From assembly GCA_001769535.1 (NCBI GenBank), contig MEOH01000011.1, positions 1 to 64,000 of the forward strand: a stretch of 64,000 nt of DNA. Reading direction: 5' to 3'. Origin of the DNA: Bacteroidetes bacterium GWF2_38_335 (GTDB lineage: Bacteria > Bacteroidota > Bacteroidia > Bacteroidales > GWF2-38-335). Of the stretch, positions 1 to 9,660 are shown one piece after another. Position 1 is the first letter of the stretch, and every line of letters begins with the position of its first letter. Made by a program: the position numbers and the translations under genes. The notes below the pieces were generated by a model, which was not told the DNA's origin, made no database searches, and was given only the letters and a program-made list of their open reading frames with translations.

Positions 1-269
1 ATTGAATAGGGTCCGGCTTCCACATCAGAAGAATCAACCATTGTTTGCATTTCAATATCTAAAATGGTTTCATAAAACAATTTTGCCCGGTCAAAATCAG
101 TTACAGGTATTTCAAACCAGTTTATTACATGATTCCATTCACAACATGCCGCAGTTTTTACATTTGTTGAATCGGTTGATTTTTCATTTTTCTTAGATTC
201 TTCCTTTTTTTCGTTACTACACGAAACTAATAATGAGATAATTGCAATTGATAAAAAAAGTGTTTTCAT
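1..269 (-). CDS. VOC/glyoxalase-fold lipoprotein, partial (3' end beyond left edge)
   Basis: Reading from the ATG at 267-269 toward position 1 gives an open frame of 89 codons with no stop, so the gene is cut by the window edge. The product begins with a lipoprotein signal (lipobox LLVSC, Cys17), followed by a short Lys/Glu/Ser-rich linker. From about residue 50 comes a stretch (NWFEIPVTDFDRAKLFYE) typical of the first beta-alpha unit of the VOC superfamily (glyoxalase/bleomycin-resistance fold). The family motif 'WFEIPV.D..RA..FY' is well known in small Bacteroidota proteins annotated as predicted lactoylglutathione-lyase-related enzymes. Its substrate cannot be told from this fragment. The lipobox implies a membrane-anchored periplasmic protein, whereas most VOC proteins are cytosolic. 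Confidence 0.75.
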   Translation of the reverse strand, partial: MKTLFLSIAIISLLVSCSNEKKEESKKNEKSTDSTNVKTAACCEWNHVINWFEIPVTDFDRAKLFYETILDIEMQTMVDSSDVEAGPYS

Positions 270-293
270 AGTTTAAATTTTTAAATTAGGATA

Positions 294-301
294 CAAAAAT
301 A
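294..301 (-). promoter_or_regulatory. Possible -7 element for the VOC lipoprotein
   Basis: On the minus strand the octamer TATTTTTG matches the Bacteroidota -7 consensus TAnnTTTG, 25 bp upstream of the ATG. I see no matching TTTG about 19-21 bp further upstream, so the call is weak. Confidence 0.3.
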
Positions 302-503
302 ATAAAAGTGAAAAGGAATATTAATAAAACAGAAAATAAAATGAATAGTTTTTTATAAGTACCCAAACCTTTCCTTAAATACTTAAACTGTAGATTTTCA
401 TTGAATATTCAACGCGCCAGGCAACTATTAAGTGTACAAATTTGTCTTATTATTAGAATTAGCAATTGAACCAGTCTAATTAATTCTTTTCAAAATAATT
501 TGA

Positions 504-3356
504 TCATAGCTTAATAAATTTAATTGTGGCTATTTCATGGCTAATATTATTAATTCTAAGCAAATATGATCCCGGAGCTAAATCCTCGATGTTGATATTA
601 TTTCCTTTGGATACTTTGACTAAAACACCCAAAGAGTTATACACATAACAATCCACTTCTTCTATCATTTCAATAGTAATATTATTAGTTGCAGGATTAG
701 GATACACATGTATATCTTCAATTTCAATTTTAGGATTACTAACCAGAAATTCCACAATTGTATTTGTAGTTGAATTTGTTTGAACTGGAGTATTATAGTC
801 GAAATAAATATAAGAAGTATTTTTTATTACATCACCTATTACGGCATTTTCCTTTACTCTGATTTCAAAAGAAACATGTCCATGACTTTCCGGTTCGTTT
901 GTTGTGCTATCAACTAATAAAATGTCGTTAAAAGTAAATGTTAATGCACCAACTTCTGTCAGTTCCCATATATAATCATGACTCGCAGCACCGGGGCTAA
1001 AACTTGTTATTTCTAATTTTGGAGAGAGCGTATCAACAATTTGTACCAGGAATGCTGTATCTGTTCCTGTATTTTGAAAATGAATGGTGTATGTTAATAC
1101 GCTGTCTTCTAATAATATATCGCCATTTGTTCCAATTCCGGGAGGATAAACTTCTTTGAAGTTCGGGTCGTAAGAAGAATTAATTATTGAATGTCGGTAA
1201 TAAATGTTATTGCTGGAGTCAATATCTCCTGAATTGCCGTAAACTTGCGCTGTAGATAAAAGACTATCTCCAATTGATATTCCACCGGTAGGAATGCTAA
1301 AAGAGATACTAAAAACACTTTCATTCCAAGGTAAAATGTCATTAATTTCAAAAGAGATAAAAGAATCAGTTGAGTCGATGAATGGTAATGATGAAGAATT
1401 ATAAATTAGCATTGAATCGTAGTAAAAATCAAGATAAGCAACAGGTAATAAATAGTCGCTATTATTTTTAACAAACAGATAATAATTCAGATTCTCGCCA
1501 ATCCTTGCTGCTCCTGAAGATACTGTAACCCCTATGTCTGTTAAAGAACTTGGAAAAATGCCAAAATCAAGGCTATCACTTACTTCATCAATTGTAGCAT
1601 TAATAGAATAGCTGTAAGATACAGGGCAGACTATTGAGTCGTACATTTGAGGCACCAGATTAACCGTATATGCGCCTTGGTTTACCATTAATTCGTAGTA
1701 TCCATTTTCGTCTGAAGATGAATAATAGGGGCCGGGAGTTACCTCAATAATTCTTCCGTAAATTTTTTGTTCAGATGAATCCATAATGCAATTTAAATTT
1801 GCATCATGATAAATAGTACCTGAAATAATTGCCGGTGTATCAATTACATGAACCAGAGTAGAAAATTCATACGCACAACCTGCCAAATCTGTTAAATTTA
1901 TCTGATAGGTGAAGGACCCGGCAATATCGGGTAACGCTGTGGCATTATTATCAACTTGATTAATTATATATTCTCCCATCCAATCAGAGAATTCAATATT
2001 TGGATCGTTAAGGGGATTAAAAAAATACAAATCCTCATCAAGGGTAATATTCCAGCCATGTACATAACCATCATCAATACTAAAAATATCTGTAATTCCC
2101 AAAAGCCACTCGCCATTTAATTGGCAACCAACCAAAGCATCTAATGGTTCGGAGGGTAAATAATTACCTTCAGGAAGAATTGAAAAGCTGCCGGAGAGAG
2201 CATAATCTCCCATATCCATCATGAAATCAGCATTTTCCGGATTAGTCCAACAATATTGATATCCAATTCCGGGATAATAACCACCCTCAATTGGATTTGT
2301 CTCTCCTAAATTTACTCCATTTCCATGAGGTTCTTCCAAAACAACAGATACCGGTCCACCTGTAAAAATATTATTAGGACAAATTACTTCTATTTCAAGC
2401 TCTGAAAGAAATGAATGATCCAATACCGCACAAATACTAATTATGTCTGCAATTGATTCCAACACCTGACCGGGGGCAAAAGAATGAACATTTAATGGAT
2501 AATAATGAGTGAATCCATCGTTGTCTGGAATTATAAGTGGTGGATCATAAAACGGCATTTCATCGTGCATAAATGGAGGCCCAACCATAAGTTCTATTTC
2601 TTCGCCTAAAAAATAGTATGAAAAATTTGGGGGATAAATAAGAATTTCCGGAGGGTAAGTATATGAAACATAAATACCTGTATCATTCAATTTTCCACAG
2701 CCCTGTTCATCAATTATTCTAACATTAAGAAAGGCATTTGTAAAATCTGAAACCGGAAAATTTAAAGTTGCTCCTGAACCTGTAGAGTCTCCGCTATTAT
2801 ACCAAATAAAGGTTGAAGTTGCATCTGATTGATTATAAGTAGTATTTTGGTATATTCCGGTGGCAGTTATTTCTAAATCAAGATCTTCGCAAGTGTAGAT
2901 ATTAAAAAACGAACTTGTATCCGTTATTGGAATATTTGTAGAAATTGCAACATCCAGACTTTGACAACTGAAATTGCAGCTAATAGTACCTTCCTTTATT
3001 ACACCTGCAGTATCGCAATAGAATACTAATGTAAGACAGCCGGAAGTATTGCCGGAAGTTGCAGAGTATGAAGAACCTGTGTAAAAATAATTGGTATGCA
3101 TACCACTTGCCGTTTCTGAGTTATACAATGATAACCCATAATTTGAATTTGCAAGATCACAAAATGCTCTCATATGAGAACACAAAGGGTCATCATAACA
3201 AAAAGTCAAAGTATAGGTCACCCCAGGAACATAGTCGCCTATTTCAAATGTTGCGTTGGAGGTATTTATTGTTTCTCCGTTATTATCAACAAGCGAGTAT
3301 TGAGAATATGAAAAAAAGCTAAGTAAAATAAAACAAGAAAGTAGTATTTTTTGCAT
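504..3356 (-). CDS. T9SS-secreted protein with P-domain-like, SdrD-like and DUF7619 modules
   Basis: The start is placed at the ATG at 3354-3356, because it directly precedes a clean signal peptide (MQKILLSCFILLSFFSYSQ); an ATG 39 bp upstream only adds an odd extension. Order of modules in the 950-aa product: an N-terminal Cys-containing region; a proprotein-convertase P-domain-like segment at about 290-440 (ends with GEWLLGITD and GWNITLDE); an SdrD_B-like segment near 515-570 (IYHDANLNCIMDSSE); a DUF11-like stretch; a DUF7619 region near 730-875 (YDPNFKEV, TYTIHFQNTGTDTA); and a type A T9SS sorting domain over the last 67 residues (VYPNPATN to IKFIKL). No protease domain is present, so the P-domain is probably a structural or adhesive module. 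The protein is predicted to be at the cell surface. Its function is unknown. Confidence 0.85.
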   Translation of the reverse strand: MQKILLSCFILLSFFSYSQYSLVDNNGETINTSNATFEIGDYVPGVTYTLTFCYDDPLCSHMRAFCDLANSNYGLSLYNSETASGMHTNYFYTGSSYSATSGNTSGCLTLVFYCDTAGVIKEGTISCNFSCQSLDVAISTNIPITDTSSFFNIYTCEDLDLEITATGIYQNTTYNQSDATSTFIWYNSGDSTGSGATLNFPVSDFTNAFLNVRIIDEQGCGKLNDTGIYVSYTYPPEILIYPPNFSYYFLGEEIELMVGPPFMHDEMPFYDPPLIIPDNDGFTHYYPLNVHSFAPGQVLESIADIISICAVLDHSFLSELEIEVICPNNIFTGGPVSVVLEEPHGNGVNLGETNPIEGGYYPGIGYQYCWTNPENADFMMDMGDYALSGSFSILPEGNYLPSEPLDALVGCQLNGEWLLGITDIFSIDDGYVHGWNITLDEDLYFFNPLNDPNIEFSDWMGEYIINQVDNNATALPDIAGSFTYQINLTDLAGCAYEFSTLVHVIDTPAIISGTIYHDANLNCIMDSSEQKIYGRIIEVTPGPYYSSSDENGYYELMVNQGAYTVNLVPQMYDSIVCPVSYSYSINATIDEVSDSLDFGIFPSSLTDIGVTVSSGAARIGENLNYYLFVKNNSDYLLPVAYLDFYYDSMLIYNSSSLPFIDSTDSFISFEINDILPWNESVFSISFSIPTGGISIGDSLLSTAQVYGNSGDIDSSNNIYYRHSIINSSYDPNFKEVYPPGIGTNGDILLEDSVLTYTIHFQNTGTDTAFLVQIVDTLSPKLEITSFSPGAASHDYIWELTEVGALTFTFNDILLVDSTTNEPESHGHVSFEIRVKENAVIGDVIKNTSYIYFDYNTPVQTNSTTNTIVEFLVSNPKIEIEDIHVYPNPATNNITIEMIEEVDCYVYNSLGVLVKVSKGNNINIEDLAPGSYLLRINNISHEIATIKFIKL

Positions 3357-4016
3357 AATTGTATTTATTATTGGTAATAAGACAAAACTTAACACAGATT
3401 AGTTGTCTGAGGTATGACAAAAATTTCTAGTAAAAGAATATCTTAATACACGATAAAAATTTTGTAACATATAGACTGTTAATTAAACGCACGCTTTTTG
3501 TCAATAAAAAGGCATGAAAAAAAATGTAAATATCATTGATATTTAATTTGTTAGTGTTGTAAACTGAAACATTGCTAACCATGAATACCAATATCGAATG
3601 TAAAACTAACCAATTAGTTGCAAACCTCAAAGGAAAAACACAATGGAATTTGGCCCGCGTAAAGTTCCTTACAGCGTTTATTTGTGTCCTCCCATAAAAA
3701 CTATAAAAAAAAAGTTCATAAAACTAATCGACAAGTAAATTCAGATAATGATTCTGATTTTTTTATATCAATGGCAATTTCAATGATTACTTCCTGCACT
3801 CTCAGGCAACTTTTAGGTAATAAAATTTGTCTTACAAATAGAAAACGCATTTTATTGGTCAAATTTCGAAATATTTAATCAATTTTCACGAGTTAAAAAC
3901 CCTATTGGTAATGATTGTTACTAAATTCGCAGTCTGTCTTTTTAAAATGCTTTGAAATATTCTTATGCAGAAATTTTGTGAATATAATATTTATTGCTCC
4001 AATTTGTTTTTGAAAA
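3357..4016. other. Intergenic region with a possible IS4 remnant
   Basis: This lies between two divergently transcribed secreted-protein genes. Apart from the possible transposase fragment at 3581-3697 I see no gene. Two short reading frames here (minus strand near 3427-3630, plus strand near 3684-3878) have no recognisable protein pattern. No convincing TTTG-N19-TAnnTTTG promoter was found. Confidence 0.5.
3581..3697 (+). pseudogene. Possible N-terminal remnant of an IS4-type DDE transposase
   Basis: The 38-residue frame includes the stretch LVANLKGKTQWNLARVKF followed by LTAFICVL. It resembles the N-terminus of IS4-family transposases of Bacteroidota, in which a 'K.NLARI.F...FI.AL' pattern is common. 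A stop follows at once and no DDE region can be found downstream, so at most this is a decayed tip of an element. The match is by eye only and could be chance. Confidence 0.35.
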
Positions 4017-7000
4017 ATGGGAATATTTAGCAAAAATTATTATAAAATAATGGGTAATTTAAACTTTTTAAATCACCTGATTATTTTAGGTTTTATTTTG
4101 GTTGCTTCAACCATTTCCTCTTATGGTCAATATGGAGGGAGCAACTGTTCTCTGGCTCAATCTGCACCCATATCATTTACCGAAACCACGCCATTTTACC
4201 ACGGAAACGACACTCTTTTTGGACAAGGAAATGATTACAACTCAATTAATACTGCACTTTTGCCCTCTTTTTCCCCTACGTATTTTAATGGTCCTGACTT
4301 TGTTTATTACTTTACAGCCAGCGCTACGGGTTCAATAACAATTAGAATAAACTATGAAGGTGCTATTACAAGACATCTTTCAGTCAGTTTGTTTGAGGAA
4401 GCTCCGGGCTTTACGCTTGGTAATCATATTTCAGGTTCATATGATGTAATTTCAGGTTTTTCTCATCCGGGAATACTGACAATTGCAAATGTTAACATGG
4501 GAAATTCATATTATATCGTAGTTGATGGATCAAATACTTGGATTAATATGGCAGTAAAGTCCATATATAGTATCGAAGTCTTTTATAATCCTGTTTCTCC
4601 GCCATGCTCGAATTTGGGATTCGAAGACGGTAATTTTGATTATTGGTACGGAACATCAGGTTATATTCAATTATGTGAAAACCCACTGGCTATTCATGCA
4701 AATTATTATCCACATACTTATGGAATTTCAAGTGATCAGCATTCAATAATAAATAGCGGTACTGATTTATATGGAGGATTCCCATGTGTTTTTGAAGGTA
4801 ATTATTCCGCAATGATTGGAGATGGAACAGGAATAGGTGGGAAAGGTGCGCAGCTAATAAATACATTTGAAGTAAATTCCATTTCATCGTTTTTTACTTT
4901 AAATTATGCCATGGTTGTTGATGATGGTGAGCACGAAGATAGTATAAGTGCATTTATTAAAATAAATATGTTTGACCAGTCTGGGTTGCCAATTTCATGT
5001 GGGGATTATCTTGTTATTGCCGGAGGGGAGGACGAAGGGTTTATAAAGTCACCATTGGATTCTTTGGTATCATATTGTCAATGGCAGTCGGTAACAACCG
5101 ACCTTTCGGCATATATAGGTCAGAATGTTACAATTATGGTAACGGTTGGTGATTGCTCTGAATTGGGACATTTCGCTTATGCATATATTGATTGTTCCTG
5201 TAGTTCAATAGAACTTGAAACTTTTGGGTGCAATCCATTAAATCATAGTGCGCCGGCGGGTTTTGATTTCTATTTATGGTCTCCCGGAGGCGAAACTTCT
5301 CAAACAATTGAAAATATTTCTGAGGGCACATATTGTTGCGAACTTGTCCAAAACACTTGTACACTGAATGTTTGCAAAGAGGTAATCATTGAACCACTGA
5401 CCTATACTTTGACCTATAATAACTCCGATTGTGCCGGAATCGACAATGGTTTTGCAAATGTTACAGTAAACGGCATTCCTCCTTTTAGCTTTGTTTGGTC
5501 TGAGGGAAGTAGTCTTGTTGAGACTTCAACCAATATTTATTCTGTTGATTCTTTGTCAGAAGGATTATATTATTTAAGCATTACCGATGGTTTGGGATGC
5601 CTATATATCGATTCTGTGCAAATACAAAACAATTATTCAATAAACACAAATTTTGTTGTAAACCAAAATGTTAGTTGTTATGGACTCAACGATGGCTCTG
5701 CAACTGTTTTTGTCGATAACCTGCATCCTCCTTATACCTTTTCATGGCCGGATTCAACGCAACTGAATTATAATCTAAATCTTGAAAGTGGTTCTTCCAT
5801 AGTTTCAATAAGTGACAACCTTGGCTGTACAAGTTCTGTTGAAATTGAAATTACACAACCTGAAGAATTGATTGTATTACTCTTTGAATCAGATAGTGCT
5901 TCATGCTTCACCGCATGTAATGGTTTTGCTCTTGTTTCAGTTTCAGGGGGCACAAGTCCGTATTTCTATTTTTGGGAAAATGGAGAAACAGGTTCATCAA
6001 ACAATGCTTTATGTGCCGGAATTAATTCTGTTGTTGTTGCAGACTCTCATAATTGTATTGACACTTTGACTTTTTCAATAAATAGTCCAGATTCTATTTT
6101 TATTATTGCCAATTCAATAACGAATGTTAGCTGTTCAGGTTATTGTAACGGTAATATTTCAATTGATGTTTCGGGGGGTATTACTCCATACTCATATGAA
6201 TGGACTAATGGTGATGATTCAATTTATTCTGATTCGCTTTGCCCAGGCTTGGTAAATGTTACTATTACAGATGCCAACTTATGTGCAAGTGTGTTTTCAT
6301 ATGCAATTGAAGAACCAGATCCCTTACAAGTGTCAATAAACCAAATAGATATAAGCTGTTATGGTGAAACAAATGGAATAATAGATTTAACGGTTATTGG
6401 AGGAGTCGCTCCTTATTCGTATTTATGGAATGATTCTTTGGTTACCGAAGACTTGATGAACATCCCCTCCGGTGATTATAGTGTAACTATTTCAGATGCA
6501 AACTCATGCACTTATTCTTCTGAAATAGAAATATCTTCACCGGCGCCCTTAATTGCAACCATTGAGTATTCTGATTTGCTTTGTTATGGCGATTTTTCCG
6601 GACAAATATCAATTTCAAATATAACCGGAGGTACAACTCCTTATTCTTTTATTTGGAGTACAGGCGATACCACAGCAGGAATCACCGGACTTAGCAGTGG
6701 GTTGTATTATCTAACAATTTATGATTCCAACGATTGCATGGTAGAAATTTCTCAATTAATAAAAGAACCAACTCAATTGGAAATTGGTTTACCTAACCAC
6801 TATTCCCTTTGCAATGAAGAATTTGTAATAATTGATCCTTTAGAAAACGGAGGAACTCCTGAATACTATTATCATTGGTCAACAGGCAGCTCAGACAGCT
6901 TGATATTAGTTTATCCTGTTGAAGCAGGTTTATATCTTCTTACAATCACCGACGCTAATGGATGTATGACCTATGATAGCATTTTGATCGGAGTACATCC

Positions 7001-8024
7001 CGGAATAACTTTTGAGGCATTTGCAAGCAATGATATTGTGTGCCCAAATATCCCGGTTACCATATCCGGAATTTATGAAGGAGGCACTGGAGGTCCATAC
7101 ACAATAACATTAAATGATAGTGTAGTGGAATTGCCATTGATTTATTATCCAAGTGGAACCGATACACTGATTCTTGTGGTAAATGATTCTTGTTCAAACA
7201 CGGCTTCAGACACAGTTGTCATGAACACATATACTGTTAACATGCCTGATTTATATCCTTCAGCATATAGCGGATGTCAACCTCTTGAAATAGAATTTAT
7301 TCTTGACACCACTTGTGCTGAATGCACTTATTTTTGGCATATTACAGATGGATCATACGTATTTGAATCAACCGAACCAACACTAAATCATATTTTTGAA
7401 CACAGTGGTAATTATAGTTTAGAACTGTATTATTCAAATGAATATGGTTGTGTTGATTCTTTATTTCGGGAAAATTTCATTAGTGTTTTTCCCATTCCCG
7501 AAGCTGATTTTCACCCCAACCCTTCGGTTATGGATATGTTCCATGCTCTTTGTACATTTTATAATCAAAGTGAGGGTGCCAGTCAATATTACTGGAACTT
7601 TGGTGACGGAAATACTAGCAACCTTGAAAATCCCGAATACTATTATTCCACTCCGGGCAGCTTTTGGGTGGAATTAGTTGCTATTTCAGATAACGGATGT
7701 ACTGACACCACTGGATTGTATGTTATAGTAAATGAGATTTTCACTTTTTATGCACCCACTGCTATTACATTAGATAAAAACAATATTAACGACGTTTTTA
7801 GAGTACTCGGGACAGGAATAGATGAGGAAAATTTTAATCTTTACATTTATGACCGCTGGGGGGAACAAATATTTCATTCTGAAAATATTATGATTGGCTG
7901 GGATGGCAAAGTAAAAAATGGCGATAAAATTGCTCCTATAGGAAGCTATGTCTGGCTTTCAACTTTTAAAGATTTTATGGGAAATTCTCATGAATATTCC
8001 GGAATTGTAACAATAATAAAATAG
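4017..8024 (+). CDS. Large SprB/PKD-repeat adhesin-like protein with T9SS type B (CHU_C) C-terminus
   Basis: 1335 aa. The hydrophobic signal sequence ends at SSYGQ. The second ATG at 4050 gives a more standard signal peptide than the first, so the start is uncertain by 11 codons. Order: an N-terminal Cys-containing domain (about 40-190); a 'CSNLGFEDGNF..W' beta-sandwich region (about 195-400); about seven SprB-type repeats at roughly 460-990, each with C....G...V.GG..PY.Y.W and a closing TD..GC; Ig-like segments; a PKD domain at about 1160-1240 (WNFGDGNTS); and a gliding-motility-associated C-terminal domain at about 1245-1335 (TAITLDKNNINDVF, YDRWGEQIF, WDGKVKNGD, GSYVW). SprB repeats are known from the mobile surface adhesin of Flavobacterium gliding. 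Here they suggest a surface adhesin, but motility is not shown. A second, broken copy of the type B tail lies at 16058-16207. Confidence 0.9.
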   Translation: MGIFSKNYYKIMGNLNFLNHLIILGFILVASTISSYGQYGGSNCSLAQSAPISFTETTPFYHGNDTLFGQGNDYNSINTALLPSFSPTYFNGPDFVYYFTASATGSITIRINYEGAITRHLSVSLFEEAPGFTLGNHISGSYDVISGFSHPGILTIANVNMGNSYYIVVDGSNTWINMAVKSIYSIEVFYNPVSPPCSNLGFEDGNFDYWYGTSGYIQLCENPLAIHANYYPHTYGISSDQHSIINSGTDLYGGFPCVFEGNYSAMIGDGTGIGGKGAQLINTFEVNSISSFFTLNYAMVVDDGEHEDSISAFIKINMFDQSGLPISCGDYLVIAGGEDEGFIKSPLDSLVSYCQWQSVTTDLSAYIGQNVTIMVTVGDCSELGHFAYAYIDCSCSSIELETFGCNPLNHSAPAGFDFYLWSPGGETSQTIENISEGTYCCELVQNTCTLNVCKEVIIEPLTYTLTYNNSDCAGIDNGFANVTVNGIPPFSFVWSEGSSLVETSTNIYSVDSLSEGLYYLSITDGLGCLYIDSVQIQNNYSINTNFVVNQNVSCYGLNDGSATVFVDNLHPPYTFSWPDSTQLNYNLNLESGSSIVSISDNLGCTSSVEIEITQPEELIVLLFESDSASCFTACNGFALVSVSGGTSPYFYFWENGETGSSNNALCAGINSVVVADSHNCIDTLTFSINSPDSIFIIANSITNVSCSGYCNGNISIDVSGGITPYSYEWTNGDDSIYSDSLCPGLVNVTITDANLCASVFSYAIEEPDPLQVSINQIDISCYGETNGIIDLTVIGGVAPYSYLWNDSLVTEDLMNIPSGDYSVTISDANSCTYSSEIEISSPAPLIATIEYSDLLCYGDFSGQISISNITGGTTPYSFIWSTGDTTAGITGLSSGLYYLTIYDSNDCMVEISQLIKEPTQLEIGLPNHYSLCNEEFVIIDPLENGGTPEYYYHWSTGSSDSLILVYPVEAGLYLLTITDANGCMTYDSILIGVHPGITFEAFASNDIVCPNIPVTISGIYEGGTGGPYTITLNDSVVELPLIYYPSGTDTLILVVNDSCSNTASDTVVMNTYTVNMPDLYPSAYSGCQPLEIEFILDTTCAECTYFWHITDGSYVFESTEPTLNHIFEHSGNYSLELYYSNEYGCVDSLFRENFISVFPIPEADFHPNPSVMDMFHALCTFYNQSEGASQYYWNFGDGNTSNLENPEYYYSTPGSFWVELVAISDNGCTDTTGLYVIVNEIFTFYAPTAITLDKNNINDVFRVLGTGIDEENFNLYIYDRWGEQIFHSENIMIGWDGKVKNGDKIAPIGSYVWLSTFKDFMGNSHEYSGIVTIIK

Positions 8025-8895
8025 GTTTAAACTGGCCTAGAATTAATTTTAATAAGTTAGGATTAATTTGCGTATTTTTTTTTCTTTAGTTTGGTATGCC
8101 GAGTCAGAAACGATTAAAAGCAAGAGATGAAATCGAATTGTTTTTTTAGCGTTTCTTGCATTGGTATAACTGTATGTTTTTTTAAAGTTTTCCATATTGC
8201 ATCTTAATTAGCTTATCCGAGTACAAGGAAAACCCATGAATGCCGGCCGGCAACAGGGATAGTCCTTGGCGCTGAGGAGTGGGAATGATAAGAAATTTGA
8301 AGAAATAAAATTTAAGAGCCACACGAACACAGTAACTTAGGAATATCCATTTTAACAATTCTTGCCTTTGATGAGTGAGTGAAATCAAGGGCATAGAATT
8401 GTAATCCTCGAATTGGAAATTCGGGATATCTTCTGTTGTGGATGGCTTTTCGGCTTTCCACCTTTGCAGATTCAAACAGGAAACAGATTAAGTCGCATTA
8501 ACTGGAATTTTAAAAAGTGATGGGTGCAAAAACATTTTGGGGAATAAGTAGGTTGGGAGGTAAAACAAATCAAATTTCCTTTTTTTGCTAAATAAAAAAA
8601 AGACTTGCTTTTTCGAACGAAAAGAAAAATGTTTTTTTTTGTAAAGGTTGAGTACCAACAATAGAAGGAAATCAAAAGAAAACTGAAACAAGCAACGAAC
8701 AAAAGACAAATAGTTATAAGTCATTTGACCAAAAAAGTTGCTAAAATGTTACTTTGAAATAGACCACATTTTGTTTATAATTTAATTCTAAGGTGTTTTA
8801 ATAATCTGTTAATTTTTGTCATGTAACTAAATCAGAATAAAATCACAATACATTTGAGATTTTTGCAAGCGGTTTCCCTACGATTTTTAAACTCC
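8025..8895. other. Long intergenic region, no gene seen
   Basis: 870 bp between convergent genes. The short reading frames on the minus strand (about 8182-8475 and 8472-8724) have no signal peptide, motif or plausible composition and are not called. The region contains one of two copies of a conserved non-coding sequence (8430-8530) and a small TGCCGGCCGGCA palindrome near 8240. I see no clear intrinsic terminator. Confidence 0.5.
8430..8530. repeat. Dispersed non-coding repeat, copy 1
   Basis: About 100 bp here resemble 60786-60895 across several blocks: GGGATATC, GTTGTGGA, TTTCGGC, TTCCACCTTTGCAGAT, GATTAAGT and TGGAATTTT, then GATGGGTG. Between the blocks the copies differ by substitutions and small indels. 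It carries no protein that I can support on either strand. It could be the end of an unrecognised mobile element. Confidence 0.55.
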
Positions 8896-9660
8896 TTAAC
8901 TCTCCCAGTTCCTGAATAATCGGTTACCAAAAATATTACAACAAAGTATCAAAATTAAAGAGCCTGCAAATGGCTGCCAATTAATTACAGAATTACTTAT
9001 TATTGTTTGAGATTCTTCAATCAGTTGTGATGGAGAATAAATACCTACATTATCTATCATCGAAAACAAACCCACCAACAAAATGATTACAAATGCAAGA
9101 ATTCCAGCCGGTATCTGATTTTTCAATACTATGCTGAAAAAAATAGAAATAGATTGAACAACCATTAAGTACAAATAAAGAATCAAAACAGATTCTGCAA
9201 ATAAAAGTACTGGCACTGATCCAAAAAAAACTTTTGTATATAAAACTAACGCTAAAAACCCAATTGCTATTGATACAAAAAGAAGGACATACCTTGAAAA
9301 GAATTTACATATAATATACTGATTTCTTGAAACTGGCTTAACTAAAAGAAAAGAAGCTGTTCCATTTTCCTTTTCTCTTGCCACTGCACCCATATTTAGG
9401 AGAATGAGTATGAAAACACCAATTTGAGAAATGTTTTTAACAAATTGTTCCATCGCATCTTTCCATGTGCCTTCTGGCATCTGAATGGTTATATTCTGCT
9501 CCTTTACCATTGATGAAATAATATCAGGCATAAATTTCGCTGTAAGTGGTGAAATAATTCCAAAAAACAAAAACACCAATAATAATATTAGAAAGCGCGA
9601 TGAACGCCATTGCTCAGAAAATTCTTTTTTTATTAATACCAAAAATAAATTTGTCTTCAT
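8896..9660 (-). CDS. ABC-2 type transporter permease
   Basis: 254 aa integral membrane protein with about six hydrophobic segments. An N-terminal cytoplasmic 'LIKKEFSEQWRS' precedes TM1, a large extracytoplasmic loop follows (about 45-70), and the segment VAREKENGTASFLLVKPVSR is the conserved coupling region of ABC-2 permeases. Its ATG overlaps the TGA stop of the upstream ATPase gene (ATGA arrangement), so the two are translationally coupled. The pair forms an exporter of unknown substrate. NosFY-, bacitracin- or gliding-type (GldAF) exporters all share this layout, and nothing here singles one out. Confidence 0.85.
   Translation of the reverse strand: MKTNLFLVLIKKEFSEQWRSSRFLILLLVFLFFGIISPLTAKFMPDIISSMVKEQNITIQMPEGTWKDAMEQFVKNISQIGVFILILLNMGAVAREKENGTASFLLVKPVSRNQYIICKFFSRYVLLFVSIAIGFLALVLYTKVFFGSVPVLLFAESVLILYLYLMVVQSISIFFSIVLKNQIPAGILAFVIILLVGLFSMIDNVGIYSPSQLIEESQTIISNSVINWQPFAGSLILILCCNIFGNRLFRNWES

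Noticed and set aside
504-3356. Subtilisin-like protease suggested by the P-domain-like segment
   Set aside because: No Asp/His/Ser catalytic motifs are present anywhere in the protein.
3427-3878. Two short frames next to the IS4-like remnant
   Set aside because: No conserved pattern; they look like chance frames in A/T-rich DNA.
4017-8024. Seven SprB repeats as another case of the seven-unit rule
   Set aside because: SprB units are Ig-like, not propeller blades, and the last unit is degenerate, so the number may be chance.
8182-8724. Three overlapping minus-strand frames in the gap after the SprB gene
   Set aside because: Phe/Lys-rich composition, no motif, no start signal; one of them only overlaps the non-coding repeat.
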